Shown here: one piece after another, positions 41,102-49,292 of the stretch
Layout of the letters: each line of letters opens with the position of its first letter
Position numbering within the stretch: the stretch's first letter is position 1
Origin: Myxococcota bacterium
Lineage (GTDB): Bacteria > Myxococcota_A > UBA9160 > UBA4427
Assembly (NCBI GenBank): GCA_028278345.1
Contig: JANQEL010000060.1
Coordinates: 17,835-81,834, forward strand
DNA length: 64,000 nucleotides
Direction of reading: 5' to 3'
Translations under genes and position numbers: made by a program
Notes under the pieces: generated by a model
What the model saw: the letters and a program-made list of their open reading frames with translations, nothing else
What the model was told of the DNA's origin: nothing
Databases searched by the model: none

Positions 41102-41764
41102 GTGGCCTACCACCACGGCAATCTGAGAGAAGCGCTGCTCGAGCGAGCGGCCGACGTGATCGCGGAGCACGGGATCGAGGCGTTGAGCCTTCGCGGCCTG
41201 GCGCGCGATCTCGGCGTATCGCACGCCGCGCCGCGCGCGCACTTCTCCGATCGCAAGGCATTGCTGTCGGCCCTCGCCGTCGAAGGCTTCCGACTCTGTG
41301 TCGATGCGATGAAGGAGGGAGCGGACGCCGCCGGCCCCGATCCCGTGGCGCGCTATCGCGCACTCGGCCGCTCCTACGTTGCGTTCGCCCGGGCGAATCC
41401 TTCCTGCTTCCGCGCCATCACCCATCCGGAAGTGCAGGCCCATGGTGATCGCGTACTCGCCGGCGCGCGCGCGGCGTACTACGAGACGCTTCGCAAGGGC
41501 GTCGAGGCCGCGCAGGCCGCGGGTTGGCATCCCGAGGTCGATACCGAAACGCTTCTGGCCTTCAGCTGTGCCGCGACCATGGGCGCGGCGCAACTCGTCA
41601 ACGACGGAAGTTTCGATTCGATCTTCGAGGTCGAAGACGCCGAGAGCTTCATGGATCGCCTCTTCGATCTCGTGGTGTTGCGCAGCGAGACGACGGCGCT
41701 TCCCGACCTCGATCCAGCTGCACAGAACCGCGAAGCCGACACCAGCGAAAGGAATGCATCATGA
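41102..41764 (+). CDS. TetR-family transcriptional regulator (YHHGNLR subgroup, second copy)
   Basis: 220 residues from GTG 41102 with GGAGGAG six to eight bases ahead. It begins AYHHGNLREALLERAADVIAEHG with helix-turn-helix LSLRGLARDLGVSHAAPRAHF, almost the same recognition helix as the regulator at 31126. The effector domain resembles that paralogue until about residue 190 and then has a short extra tail (DPAAQNREADTSER). It overlaps the next small gene (ATGA) and heads a set with the desaturase. Likely regulates its own operon and perhaps the paralogue's targets, because the operators match. Confidence 0.9.
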   Translation: MAYHHGNLREALLERAADVIAEHGIEALSLRGLARDLGVSHAAPRAHFSDRKALLSALAVEGFRLCVDAMKEGADAAGPDPVARYRALGRSYVAFARANPSCFRAITHPEVQAHGDRVLAGARAAYYETLRKGVEAAQAAGWHPEVDTETLLAFSCAATMGAAQLVNDGSFDSIFEVEDAESFMDRLFDLVVLRSETTALPDLDPAAQNREADTSERNAS

Positions 41765-41961
41765 GATTCACCCGTTCCAACGCCGCGTCGAGAGCGGCGG
41801 GCCCCATTTTGTTCGGAGTGGCCTTCCTCGCTCCGTTGATCGCGCAATCTCTCGAAGCCGTGGGTTGGCCTGCACGTTTCGGCCTCGTGCCCATCCACTT
41901 CGGGTTGGGGCTCGGGCTCAGCCTCGGCGTCGTCGCCGCGCTGCGGGGGCGATGGATATGA
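41761..41961 (+). CDS. Small membrane protein between TetR and desaturase
   Basis: 66 residues, with two hydrophobic stretches: about 13-30 (AGPILFGVAFLAPLIAQ) and 43-62 (LVPIHFGLGLGLSLGVVAAL). Start ATG 41761 overlaps the TetR stop, and its stop overlaps the desaturase ATG at 41958, so all three are coupled. GAAAGGAATG stands ahead of the start. I do not recognise the family. Position suggests a partner or anchor for the desaturase. Confidence 0.7.
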   Translation: MRFTRSNAASRAAGPILFGVAFLAPLIAQSLEAVGWPARFGLVPIHFGLGLGLSLGVVAALRGRWI

Positions 41962-42854
41962 GTGCCGCCGCCGTGACGCCCGATTCGACGGAACCCGATG
42001 CGCGCACCCAACGGGCCTGGCGCCGCGAAGAAGCTGCGATCGCGAAGAAGTACCTCGGTCGCGTTCCCTGGGAGATGGTCGCCTGGGGGCTCGGCAACTT
42101 CGTCTTCTGGCTCTCCCTCTGGCCCCTGACGTTGAGCGGCGTGCTTCCGCTCTGGCTTGCATTCCCGCTTGCGACGTTCTCGGCCGCGATCTGTTATCTG
42201 CCTTCGCACGAGGCGCAGCACTCGATCATCGCCGAAGAAGGGCATCGACTGCGCTGGCTCAATGAACTCGTCGGGCACGTCTCGACGATTCCAATGCTGT
42301 TCCCGTATCGCATCGCCTGGATCACCCACAAGCAACACCACGCCCACGCGAACGATCCCGAACTCGATCCCGATCACCACAACAAGGGCGACACCTGGTG
42401 GCAGGCCGCCTGGAACGGCATCCAGGCCCGCCAATTCGGCGCGGGTAGTGGCTATCGGAACGCGCTCGCCCGGAGTGACGATCCGAATCTCGGCAAGGCC
42501 ATGCGCGAGGGCATGCTGCTCAATTTCACCTACCTGGCCGTGCTGACGGGCTGCGCGTGGTCGGGATACGCGATCGAGGCTGCACTCTTGTGGTGGCTGC
42601 CGCGGCACATTGCGACCACCTACCTCCAGCTCTTTCTCAGCTGGGCGCCGCATCATCCCATGGAGGAGACGGGGCGCTACCGCGATACGCGCGCCTGGAA
42701 GTCGCCGCTCGGCACCGTCCTGTCGATGGGAATGGAGTACCACATCATTCATCATCTCTTCCCGCGGATCCCGCTGATGCAGACCGGCCCGGCGTACCGT
42801 GAGATGCGACCGCTGCTCGAAGCACGCGGGTGTCGCAACGATCGGCCGGATTGA
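41958..42854 (+). CDS. Fatty acid desaturase-type di-iron membrane enzyme
   Basis: 298 residues from ATG 41958 (an ATG at 41952 is also possible; the chosen one overlaps the previous stop). Three histidine boxes are complete: HEAQH (His84/88), HKQHH (His124-128) and HIIHH (His262-266). Four membrane segments flank them (FVFWLSLWPLTLSGVLPLWLAF, LNFTYLAVLTGCAWSGYAI). The form fits the FA_desaturase family of acyl-lipid desaturases or hydroxylases/beta-carotene-type enzymes. Context with TetR and a small membrane protein suggests regulated modification of membrane or foreign lipids. No ferredoxin gene is adjacent. Confidence 0.9.
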   Translation: MSAAAVTPDSTEPDARTQRAWRREEAAIAKKYLGRVPWEMVAWGLGNFVFWLSLWPLTLSGVLPLWLAFPLATFSAAICYLPSHEAQHSIIAEEGHRLRWLNELVGHVSTIPMLFPYRIAWITHKQHHAHANDPELDPDHHNKGDTWWQAAWNGIQARQFGAGSGYRNALARSDDPNLGKAMREGMLLNFTYLAVLTGCAWSGYAIEAALLWWLPRHIATTYLQLFLSWAPHHPMEETGRYRDTRAWKSPLGTVLSMGMEYHIIHHLFPRIPLMQTGPAYREMRPLLEARGCRNDRPD

Positions 42855-42890
42855 TCACCGGCCCACCCCCGAACCCCCAGGGAGAACGAG

Positions 42891-44336
42891 ATGAAGGCTG
42901 AGGAATACGTCGCACACGACGCCACGGCGTTGGCGGAGAAGGTTCGCTCTCGCGAGGTGAAGCGCAGCGAGGTCTTGGCGGCTGCGATCGAAGTTGCAGA
43001 GCGCCGCAATCCAGAGATCAATGCGATCTGCCACGCGCCGTACGAAGAGGTGATGGAACAGGTCGAGGCGCGCGACGACGCGCCCGCCAGCGATGCGCCC
43101 TTCGACGGTGTTCCGTTCCTGCTGAAGGATCTCGGTGCCGAGTATGAAGGTTGGCCGATGCGCCTCGGCAGCCGCGCACTGGCCGAAAACGTCTGCAGCT
43201 ATACCGACACGCTCACACAGCGCTATGTCGATTCCGGGGTCAGCATCTTCGGCCGTACCACGACGCCGGAGTTCGGCCTGATCGCCGTCACCGAATCGGA
43301 ACTCTACGGCGATACCCGCAACCCGTGGGATCTCGGGCATACACCCGGTGCTTCTTCGGGCGGTGCGGCGGCGTCGGTCGCGGCGGGGATCGTCCCCTTC
43401 GCACACGCCAACGATGGGGGCGGCTCGATTCGCATTCCCGCTTCGTGTTGCGGTCTCGTCGGCATGAAGCCTTCTCGCGGTCGCACGCCCTCGGGCCCGG
43501 TGGCGGGCGAACTCGTCTCGGGCTTCGGCTATCAGCACGTCGTCGCTCGCACGGTACGCGATTGCGCGGGCATGTTGGATGCCACTGCGGGGCCCGAGGT
43601 CGGTGACATCTATGCCGCTCCCCCGGCATCGGGCTCCCTCGCTGCAGAAGTGGGTCGGGATCCCGGCACGCTTCGCGTGGCGTTCTGGACGAAGTACTGG
43701 CAGAACGACGAACCCACCGATCCCGAATGCGTCGAAGCGGTGCAGGGCGCCGCCAAGCTGCTCACGGGCCTGGGCCATCAGGTCGAAGAGAAGCGACCGG
43801 ATGTCGACTTCGATGCACTCGGCAAGGCTTTCGGTGTGCAGTGGGGCGCACTGGCCGCCGCCGGCGTCGAGACGGTGCGTCGGGCGATTCCCGACCTCGA
43901 CGAGGAACGCCTGCTGGAGCCTTTCACGCGCGAACTCGCCGAGGCGGGCCGGAAGCGTTCGGCCCTCGACCTGACAGTCGCGCGCGATCTCCTCTTCGCG
44001 AACGCGCGAGACATGGGGCGCTTCCACGAGACCTACGACGTTCTCGTCACGACCGTGTTGGGCACGCCGCCACTTCGCATCGGAGAGTGGAGCCGCGAAT
44101 CGGCCCGCTTCCTCGACGACGATTCACGCGCGAACCGATTCATGTTGACGACTCCCCTCGCCAACGCGAGCGGGCAGCCCGCCATCACCTTGCCCCTGCA
44201 CATGACCCAGGATGGCCTGCCCGTCGGCGTGATGTTCACGGCCGCGTACGGACGCGAGGACCTGCTGTATCGGCTCGCCGGCCAGATCGAGCAGGCCGCA
44301 CCCTGGATCCAGCGTCGCCCCGCCGTCTTCGGCTGA
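42891..44336 (+). CDS. Amidase (amidase signature family)
   Basis: 481 residues. Catalytic triad: Lys79 in FLLKDLG, cis-Ser155 in GASSGG and Ser179 in [10 protein letters not shown]. The signature segment between 150 and 185 is complete and the length is typical. The C-terminal substrate-binding domain contains several Trp-rich and acidic loops ([11 protein letters not shown]). The enzyme hydrolyses an amide, but the acyl group cannot be read. It follows the desaturase by 36 bases and is followed by a nitroreductase-like gene, all on the plus strand, consistent with a catabolic set. Confidence 0.92.
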   Translation: MKAEEYVAHDATALAEKVRSREVKRSEVLAAAIEVAERRNPEINAICHAPYEEVMEQVEARDDAPASDAPFDGVPFLLKDLGAEYEGWPMRLGSRALAENVCSYTDTLTQRYVDSGVSIFGRTTTPEFGLIAVTESELYGDTRNPWDLGHTPGASSGGAAASVAAGIVPFAHANDGGGSIRIPASCCGLVGMKPSRGRTPSGPVAGELVSGFGYQHVVARTVRDCAGMLDATAGPEVGDIYAAPPASGSLAAEVGRDPGTLRVAFWTKYWQNDEPTDPECVEAVQGAAKLLTGLGHQVEEKRPDVDFDALGKAFGVQWGALAAAGVETVRRAIPDLDEERLLEPFTRELAEAGRKRSALDLTVARDLLFANARDMGRFHETYDVLVTTVLGTPPLRIGEWSRESARFLDDDSRANRFMLTTPLANASGQPAITLPLHMTQDGLPVGVMFTAAYGREDLLYRLAGQIEQAAPWIQRRPAVFG

Positions 44337-44377
44337 TCGCCTGACAGAACGCGCCCGCAAACGAAGAGGACAACCCC

Positions 44378-45016
44378 TTGGATGCCATCGAGCTGTTGAC
44401 CACCACGAAGGGGGTGCGACGTCGTATCGACTTCGACCGGCCCGTTCCGTACGAGACCCTCGAAGAGTGCGTCAGGATTGCCGTGCATGCGCCACTCGGA
44501 GGCGAGGAGTGGAAGCCGCACTTCCTCATCGTCGACGATCCGTCGCTGAAGGAGCAGATCGGCGCCCTCTACAACGAGATCAACGCGCCCTACATCGACG
44601 ACATCGAAGGCAAGGCATTGGCGGCCGCCGACGAATCCTCCCGCGCTCGCATCCGCAAGGTTCACGACACCTACCGGTGGCACGGCGACCGGATGGCCGA
44701 GATGCCGGCCCTCGTGATCGTCGGCGTGCGGGGTCGCTACGAAGACCAGGGCCAACTCATGCAGGCTTCGGCCTATGGATCGATCCTGCCGGCAGCGTGG
44801 TCCTTCATGCTGGCGGCGCGGACGCAGGGTCTCGGCGCCACCTGGACGACGCTCCACCTCGCGAACGCCGACCGCGTCGCCGAACTGTTGAAGCTGCCCG
44901 AAGACTTCACCCAGGCCGTGATGCTGGCGGTTGACTACTACAAGGGCGACACCTTCAAGCCAGCGACACGGCAGCCCGCCGCCGACTACATCCATCGGAA
45001 CGGTTGGGCCCGGTAG
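44378..45016 (+). CDS. Nitroreductase-family flavoprotein
   Basis: 212 residues starting at a TTG (44378), since no in-frame ATG or GTG lies nearby; GAAGAGGA is the ribosome site. Early MDAIELLTTTKGVRRRI and the flavin loops (LGGEEWKPHFLIVDD, AAWSFMLAARTQGLGATWTT) are typical of FMN-dependent nitroreductases. Such enzymes reduce nitro groups, quinones or flavins with NAD(P)H. Likely in one transcript with the amidase 41 bases before; the MarR gene follows after 66 bases with its own candidate operator. Confidence 0.87.
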   Translation: MDAIELLTTTKGVRRRIDFDRPVPYETLEECVRIAVHAPLGGEEWKPHFLIVDDPSLKEQIGALYNEINAPYIDDIEGKALAAADESSRARIRKVHDTYRWHGDRMAEMPALVIVGVRGRYEDQGQLMQASAYGSILPAAWSFMLAARTQGLGATWTTLHLANADRVAELLKLPEDFTQAVMLAVDYYKGDTFKPATRQPAADYIHRNGWAR

Positions 45017-45067
45017 CAGGTCGCTGACAGGACGGTCTGCGGGCCCGTGGCGCATCACGTGCGTATG

Positions 45068-45075
45068 CACTAGTG
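45068..45075. promoter_or_regulatory. Candidate MarR operator
   Basis: CACTAGTG is a perfect palindrome within TGCACTAGTGTGC, seven bases ahead of the MarR gene's ATG. MarR proteins often bind such sites over their own start. The call rests on position only. Confidence 0.4.
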
Positions 45076-45082
45076 TGCCCAC

Positions 45083-45523
45083 ATGTATCGAGACTGCAGC
45101 GCATTCAAGATTCGTCGTCTCTCCCGGCAGGTCACCCAGCTCTACGATCAGGCCCTTCGCAAGGAGGGGCTGAAGTCGACCCAGGTCCACCTGCTCACGC
45201 TGATCCGTGAAGAGGGACCGCTCACCGTCGGCCGGTTGGCCGAGCTGATCGGGGCGGACCGCACTTCCGTGACTCGGGCAGTGCAGGCGACCGTCGCAGA
45301 GGGCTGGGTCGAAGTCGGACCGGGGCCCGACGGGCGTTCCAAGTCGGTCGACCTCACCGCCGAGGGACGCGAACTGCTCGAGCGCGTGGAGCCCCTTCGC
45401 GCCAGGCAGGAGGCGGCCTTCCGGCGCGCCCTCGAAGGCGTGACCTCGAAGCGCTTCGTCGACGACCTGGTGCGCGCCGCGGATCGGCTCCAGGAGCTGG
45501 TCGAGCAAGGCGAACAGCACTGA
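45083..45523 (+). CDS. MarR-family transcriptional regulator
   Basis: 146 residues. Winged helix: LTVGRLAELIGADRTSVTRAVQATVAEGWVEVGPGPDGRSK, where DGRSK is the wing, followed by VDLTAEGRELLE. The single Cys5 at the N-terminus (YRDCSAFKIRRLSRQV) is a possible redox-sensing residue as in OhrR-like members, but this is only a suggestion. It precedes a GST gene by 46 bases, which is a plausible target. A short palindrome sits right at its start. Confidence 0.9.
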   Translation: MYRDCSAFKIRRLSRQVTQLYDQALRKEGLKSTQVHLLTLIREEGPLTVGRLAELIGADRTSVTRAVQATVAEGWVEVGPGPDGRSKSVDLTAEGRELLERVEPLRARQEAAFRRALEGVTSKRFVDDLVRAADRLQELVEQGEQH

Positions 45524-45569
45524 AACCCCATCGCGCTGCGCCCAGCGCCGCACGAGCAAGGAGATCCCC

Positions 45570-46298
45570 ATGGAACTGTTGACTTCCCCGACTCCGAACG
45601 GCTGGAAGGTGACGATCATGGTCGAGGAACTGCGCGAAGCCGGTTACGACCTGGCGGACCTGACGCTGACCACGGTCGACATCATGAAGGGCGACCAGTT
45701 CACCGAAGCCTTCACCGCGGTGAACCCGAACCAGAAGATCCCGGCGCTGGTCGACGGCGATCGCAACGTGATCGAGAGCTGCGCGATCCTGCAGTACCTG
45801 GCCGAGAAGTTTCCGTCTCCGCTACTTCCCGAAGGCGAAGCGAAGTGGGACGTCCTGCCGTGGGTCTATTGGCAGGCGGCAAACGTGGGGCCAATCTTCG
45901 GCAACAAGCTCGCCTACACGCGCTACATGGATGACGTGCCCGACGAGGCCAAGGCGCATCCCCTCGAGCGCTTCGGGAAGGAAGCACGCCGGCTCACCCA
46001 CGTACTCGACAAGAAGCTCGAAGGAAACGACTACGTCTGCGGAGATGACTTCACGATCGCGGACATTGCGCTGTATCCCTGGTTGCGCGGTTGGAAGTGG
46101 AGCAAGGTCGACATCACCGATCGACCGAACGTGATGGCCTGGGTCGATCGCGTGCGCGAACGACCGGGCGTGGGGCGCGGTCTGGCCTATGGCGTTCCCG
46201 AAGACGAGATCGATCGCTGGAGTACCGAACGCCGCGATAGTTACCGAAAGGGCGGGGCCACGATCGCGTCGAACGAGCGCCTTCGCTCCGATCTCTAG
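45570..46298 (+). CDS. Glutathione S-transferase family protein
   Basis: 242 residues. The thioredoxin-like N-terminal domain is complete (ELLTSPTPNGWKVTIMVEELREAG, then NPNQKIPALVDG with the cis-Pro and VIESCAILQYLAEK, the glutathione Ser/Cys segment), and the all-helical C-terminal domain follows from about residue 90. Start ATG 45570 has AAGGAGAT ahead. The long form (242) and DYVCGDDFTIADIALYPWLRG are typical of the Ure2p-like/YfcG group. It may act in detoxification or as a lyase. MarR gene directly upstream. Confidence 0.9.
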   Translation: MELLTSPTPNGWKVTIMVEELREAGYDLADLTLTTVDIMKGDQFTEAFTAVNPNQKIPALVDGDRNVIESCAILQYLAEKFPSPLLPEGEAKWDVLPWVYWQAANVGPIFGNKLAYTRYMDDVPDEAKAHPLERFGKEARRLTHVLDKKLEGNDYVCGDDFTIADIALYPWLRGWKWSKVDITDRPNVMAWVDRVRERPGVGRGLAYGVPEDEIDRWSTERRDSYRKGGATIASNERLRSDL

Positions 46299-46328
46299 AC
46301 CGATCTCCGTACGAAGGAACGAAGAAGC

Positions 46329-46997
46329 ATGGAAGTCTCGTTGGATGTGATCGATCGCGTGGCGAAGGTTCGCCTCGACGACGGAAAGAAGAACGCCATC
46401 ACCCGAACCGCTCTCGCCGATCTCGAGCAGGCCATCGACGAGGCCGAAGCCAAGAGCGACGCATTGGTACTCGTCGGGCGGCCGGGCTCGTTCTGCGCCG
46501 GGTTCGACCTGGCGACCATGATCGGAGACGATCAACGCGCAGCCGCCGCACTCGGCCGAGGCGGGGGAGGGCTGGCACGGCACCTCTGGGGCTACCCGAA
46601 GCCCGTCGTCGCCGCGTGTACGGGGCACGCGTTTACGATCGGCGCCTTGTGGTTGCTCGCATCGGACACCCGGATCGGCGAGGAAGGTCCGTTCAAGATC
46701 TCGATGACCGAGACGAAGTTGGGCGTGCCCCTGACCGACTGGGCCTTCGAACTGCTCGAAGCGCGCATCGCGAAGCCCCACTACGTTGCGGTCGTTGCGC
46801 AGTCGAAGGTCTACGATCCGCAGGGTGCGGTGGCGGCGGGCTTCCTCGACGAGGTCGTGCCGAGGGGTGAGTCGGAAGCCGCGGCCATGGCCGCCGCCGG
46901 GGAACTCACGAAGCTGCCGGCGAGTGCGTATGCCGCCAACAAACTCGCTGGTCGCGGCCCGGGTCTCGAACGCATGGCGCGCGATCTCGGCGCCTGA
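46329..46997 (+). CDS. Short enoyl-CoA hydratase/isomerase family protein
   Basis: 222 residues, shorter than the usual 260. CoA loop RPGSFCAGFDLATM and oxyanion region AACTGHAFTIGALWLLASDTRI are present. The second Glu of true hydratases is not obvious (TETKLGVPLTDW contains Glu at a near position). The shortened C-terminus ends AANKLAGRGPGLERM, lacking most of the last helices, so oligomer contacts may differ. It lies between the GST and DUF1993 genes on the plus strand and may be co-transcribed. Confidence 0.85.
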   Translation: MEVSLDVIDRVAKVRLDDGKKNAITRTALADLEQAIDEAEAKSDALVLVGRPGSFCAGFDLATMIGDDQRAAAALGRGGGGLARHLWGYPKPVVAACTGHAFTIGALWLLASDTRIGEEGPFKISMTETKLGVPLTDWAFELLEARIAKPHYVAVVAQSKVYDPQGAVAAGFLDEVVPRGESEAAAMAAAGELTKLPASAYAANKLAGRGPGLERMARDLGA

Positions 46998-47023
46998 ACC
47001 AACAAGCCCAAGGAGAACAGCTC

Positions 47024-47542
47024 GTGTCGATTTCTCTCTATGACCTCACCGTAGGCAGCTACGTCCGGACGGTTGGCGCACTCGGTGGCATCCTCCAGAA
47101 GGGCGCCGAACACTTCGCCAAGGAGGGAATCGATCCCGCAGAAGTCGTGGCGACGCGGCTCTACCCCGATATGGCGAACTTCCACTTCCAGGTGACGAGT
47201 GTCCGACATCACTCGCTGGCTGCCATCGAGGGCATGAAGGCGGGCGAGTTCCGACCCCCGAAGTACGAAGACTGCGACTATGCCGCGCTCCAGGCGATGA
47301 CGGCCGAGGCCCTCGCAGCACTGAAGGCGCAGTCGCGCGACGAGATCGATGCCCTCGCCGGTGGCAAGGTCGTCTTCAAGATCGGCGGCAACGAGATCCC
47401 GTTCACGACGGAGGGCTTCGCGCTGTCGTTCTCCCTGCCGAATTTCTACTTCCACGCCACGACGGCGTACGACATGCTGCGCATGAAGGGCGTCCCGCTC
47501 GGCAAGCTCGACTTCCTCGGCGGCATCAACTCCGACGGCTAG
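47024..47542 (+). CDS. DUF1993 family protein
   Basis: 172 residues from GTG 47024 with AAGGAGA ahead. Helix-rich soluble protein; SVRHHSLAAIEGMKAGEF and the late SFSLPNFYFHATTAYDMLR with His/Tyr residues match the DUF1993 family, which has a DinB-like four-helix fold. Pairs of His (HFHFQ-like NFHFQVTSVRHH and NFYFHATT) could bind metal. No activity is known. It lies at the end of the plus-strand gene set and is followed by the converging minus-strand GT-C gene. Confidence 0.85.
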   Translation: MSISLYDLTVGSYVRTVGALGGILQKGAEHFAKEGIDPAEVVATRLYPDMANFHFQVTSVRHHSLAAIEGMKAGEFRPPKYEDCDYAALQAMTAEALAALKAQSRDEIDALAGGKVVFKIGGNEIPFTTEGFALSFSLPNFYFHATTAYDMLRMKGVPLGKLDFLGGINSDG

Positions 47543-47610
47543 CGCTGCACCCCGCCGGGTTCGTATGGCCGGCACTTGCACTGCGAGGCCATGTCGAGTC
47601 CGCTATGCGC

Positions 47611-49077
47611 TCAGCCGAGGAACGCCTCGACGTGCTTCGCCAGCAGGACCACGTTGCACACCAGCATCAGCGCGAACACGCCGAGTGGCAGATGCCGATG
47701 CCAGCGATGCGGTAGGAAGAAGAACCATCCCCCGACCGACGCGAGGGCGATCGCGCCGATCTCTGGATAGAAGTAGCGCCCATGCGCCCACTGTGACGCC
47801 ATGGTGTTCTTGAGGATGATCACGGTGGCGATGGCGAGCATCGACCAGATCATCGACCAACCCAGGGGGCTGCCGAGCAGTTCTCCCGGCATGCGCCCCG
47901 TCTTCTCCTGGTAGCGCACCGCCAGGAACAGCGTGGCGACCAACGCGATCAGCACCACGTTCGCGGCCCAGCTATTCGCGAGGACGCCGAGGCCCGCCGC
48001 AGCCAGCAGCGCTCCGAAGACGAGCGCGCGATGCGCCGAGACGATGCCCCTCGTCGCGAGGGCGACGAAGCTCAGCGCCCCCCCGACCATCGAGAGCAGC
48101 GGCACCAGGCCTCCGGTCAACCAGTCGAAGCCCGCGGCCACCTGCCAGAACTTGCGAAACAGCGGATAGATCGCGTGATCGAAGAGGCTGTCCTTTTCGA
48201 GTCGCACGTGGGTCGCGCGCGCGAGTGCACTGCGCCAGAGATCCTGCACCGCGAAGGAGGTCGAAGTCACCATCCAGATCCCGATCGCGAGCAGGCCCAC
48301 CACGGCCACCGTGGCCAGGATGATCTGCCAGCGTCGCGAGAGGAACTTGCCCAGGAGCAGCACGCGAAGCCCCACCGCCGCGGCCATCGGAAGCAAAGTC
48401 AGTTTGATGAAGACGGTGAAGGCGGCCCCCGCCCCGAGTGCCGCCGCGACCCACCGCGCCTGCGGACGTTCGACGCAGATACGACCCAGTAGATAGAAGA
48501 GGATCGCGCCCGAGAGGTTCGCGAGGACGTCGTTCGAGATCAGCATGTTGCGGTGGATGAACGCCGGCAGCAGCGCAGCCAGGCACAGTGCCGTCACGGC
48601 CACGTCATCCCGATTCGGCACGAACGCACGCACACCGATGTAGACGAAGTACAGGGTGAAGAGCCCGATGCACACGTTCAACCAGCGCAACAGATGTGGC
48701 CCGACCAGGAAGCGGTAGTTCGGGCTCTTCCAATCGAGATTGAAGTCGCTCCCATAGGGCTCGGCTTCGGGGTGTCGCGGCAGTACCCACGTTCGGTCGC
48801 GGGCCTCGAGCATCTTCAGCGGCACGCTTGCGAGCCGGTAGTAGGCACCCGGCTGGTGGGCCTGCTCGTTGATGTATCGCGGGATGGGTTCGTCGGTCCG
48901 CGAGTGGTGGCGTGCGTTGAGGTAGTGGGAGATCTCGTCGGTGACCTGCCACATGGGAAAGATCAGCGAGTAGGCCGTCCCGAAGGCGAAGTAGAGCACG
49001 AAGATCGCCGCGATCAGCCCGCGATACGACCTCGCACCCGCTGCGCCCTGCTGCGCTCCTGCGACACCCTCTGACAC
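47611..49077 (-). CDS. GT-C/DUF2142-like multi-pass membrane protein (glycosyltransferase-like)
   Basis: 488 residues from GTG 49077 with GGGGAG ahead. About ten to twelve membrane helices (GLIAAIFVLYFAFGTAYSLI, WLNVCIGLFTLYFVYIGVRAF, LALATRGIV-type stretches). The first outside loop (FPMWQVTDEISHYLNARHH) holds the Asp-Glu pair at the position where GT-C glycosyltransferases bind their lipid-linked donor, and the next loop has RYINEQAHQPGAYY. The form is that of DUF2142/GT39-like membrane sugar transferases. It is the last gene of the exosortase gene set, so it probably glycosylates an envelope protein or lipid. Family call moderate; reaction inferred. Confidence 0.75.
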   Translation of the reverse strand: MSEGVAGAQQGAAGARSYRGLIAAIFVLYFAFGTAYSLIFPMWQVTDEISHYLNARHHSRTDEPIPRYINEQAHQPGAYYRLASVPLKMLEARDRTWVLPRHPEAEPYGSDFNLDWKSPNYRFLVGPHLLRWLNVCIGLFTLYFVYIGVRAFVPNRDDVAVTALCLAALLPAFIHRNMLISNDVLANLSGAILFYLLGRICVERPQARWVAAALGAGAAFTVFIKLTLLPMAAAVGLRVLLLGKFLSRRWQIILATVAVVGLLAIGIWMVTSTSFAVQDLWRSALARATHVRLEKDSLFDHAIYPLFRKFWQVAAGFDWLTGGLVPLLSMVGGALSFVALATRGIVSAHRALVFGALLAAAGLGVLANSWAANVVLIALVATLFLAVRYQEKTGRMPGELLGSPLGWSMIWSMLAIATVIILKNTMASQWAHGRYFYPEIGAIALASVGGWFFFLPHRWHRHLPLGVFALMLVCNVVLLAKHVEAFLG

Positions 49078-49124
49078 GTCGCTCCCCGGTTCATGATCGG
49101 CCCCTGATTCAAGCTGGGGATTGA

Positions 49125-49292
49125 TCAGAGGAAGAGAAGACTCTCCAACAGGATCCACGCGACATAGCTGACGACACCGATCACGCCGAGCACGACGATC
49201 ACTCCCAGCCGCCAGCGCCAACGCGCTCTACGTGGGGGGATCGCTGTGGCCGGCTCCCTCGCCGGTTCCTGCGCTCGGGTTTCTTCCTGCAT
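49125..49292 (-). CDS. Tiny single-helix membrane protein (possible)
   Basis: 55 residues: a Glu/Pro/Arg-rich head (RAQEPAREPATAIPPRRARW) and a C-terminal transmembrane stretch (LGVIVVLGVIGVVSYVAWIL) ending LLFL. It overlaps the end of the alkaline-phosphatase-like gene by 65 bases, which is more than the usual coupling and lowers confidence, but the positive-inside helix is not what an antisense shadow would normally give. It falls exactly between two members of the exosortase set. Unknown function. Confidence 0.45.
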   Translation of the reverse strand: MQEETRAQEPAREPATAIPPRRARWRWRLGVIVVLGVIGVVSYVAWILLESLLFL

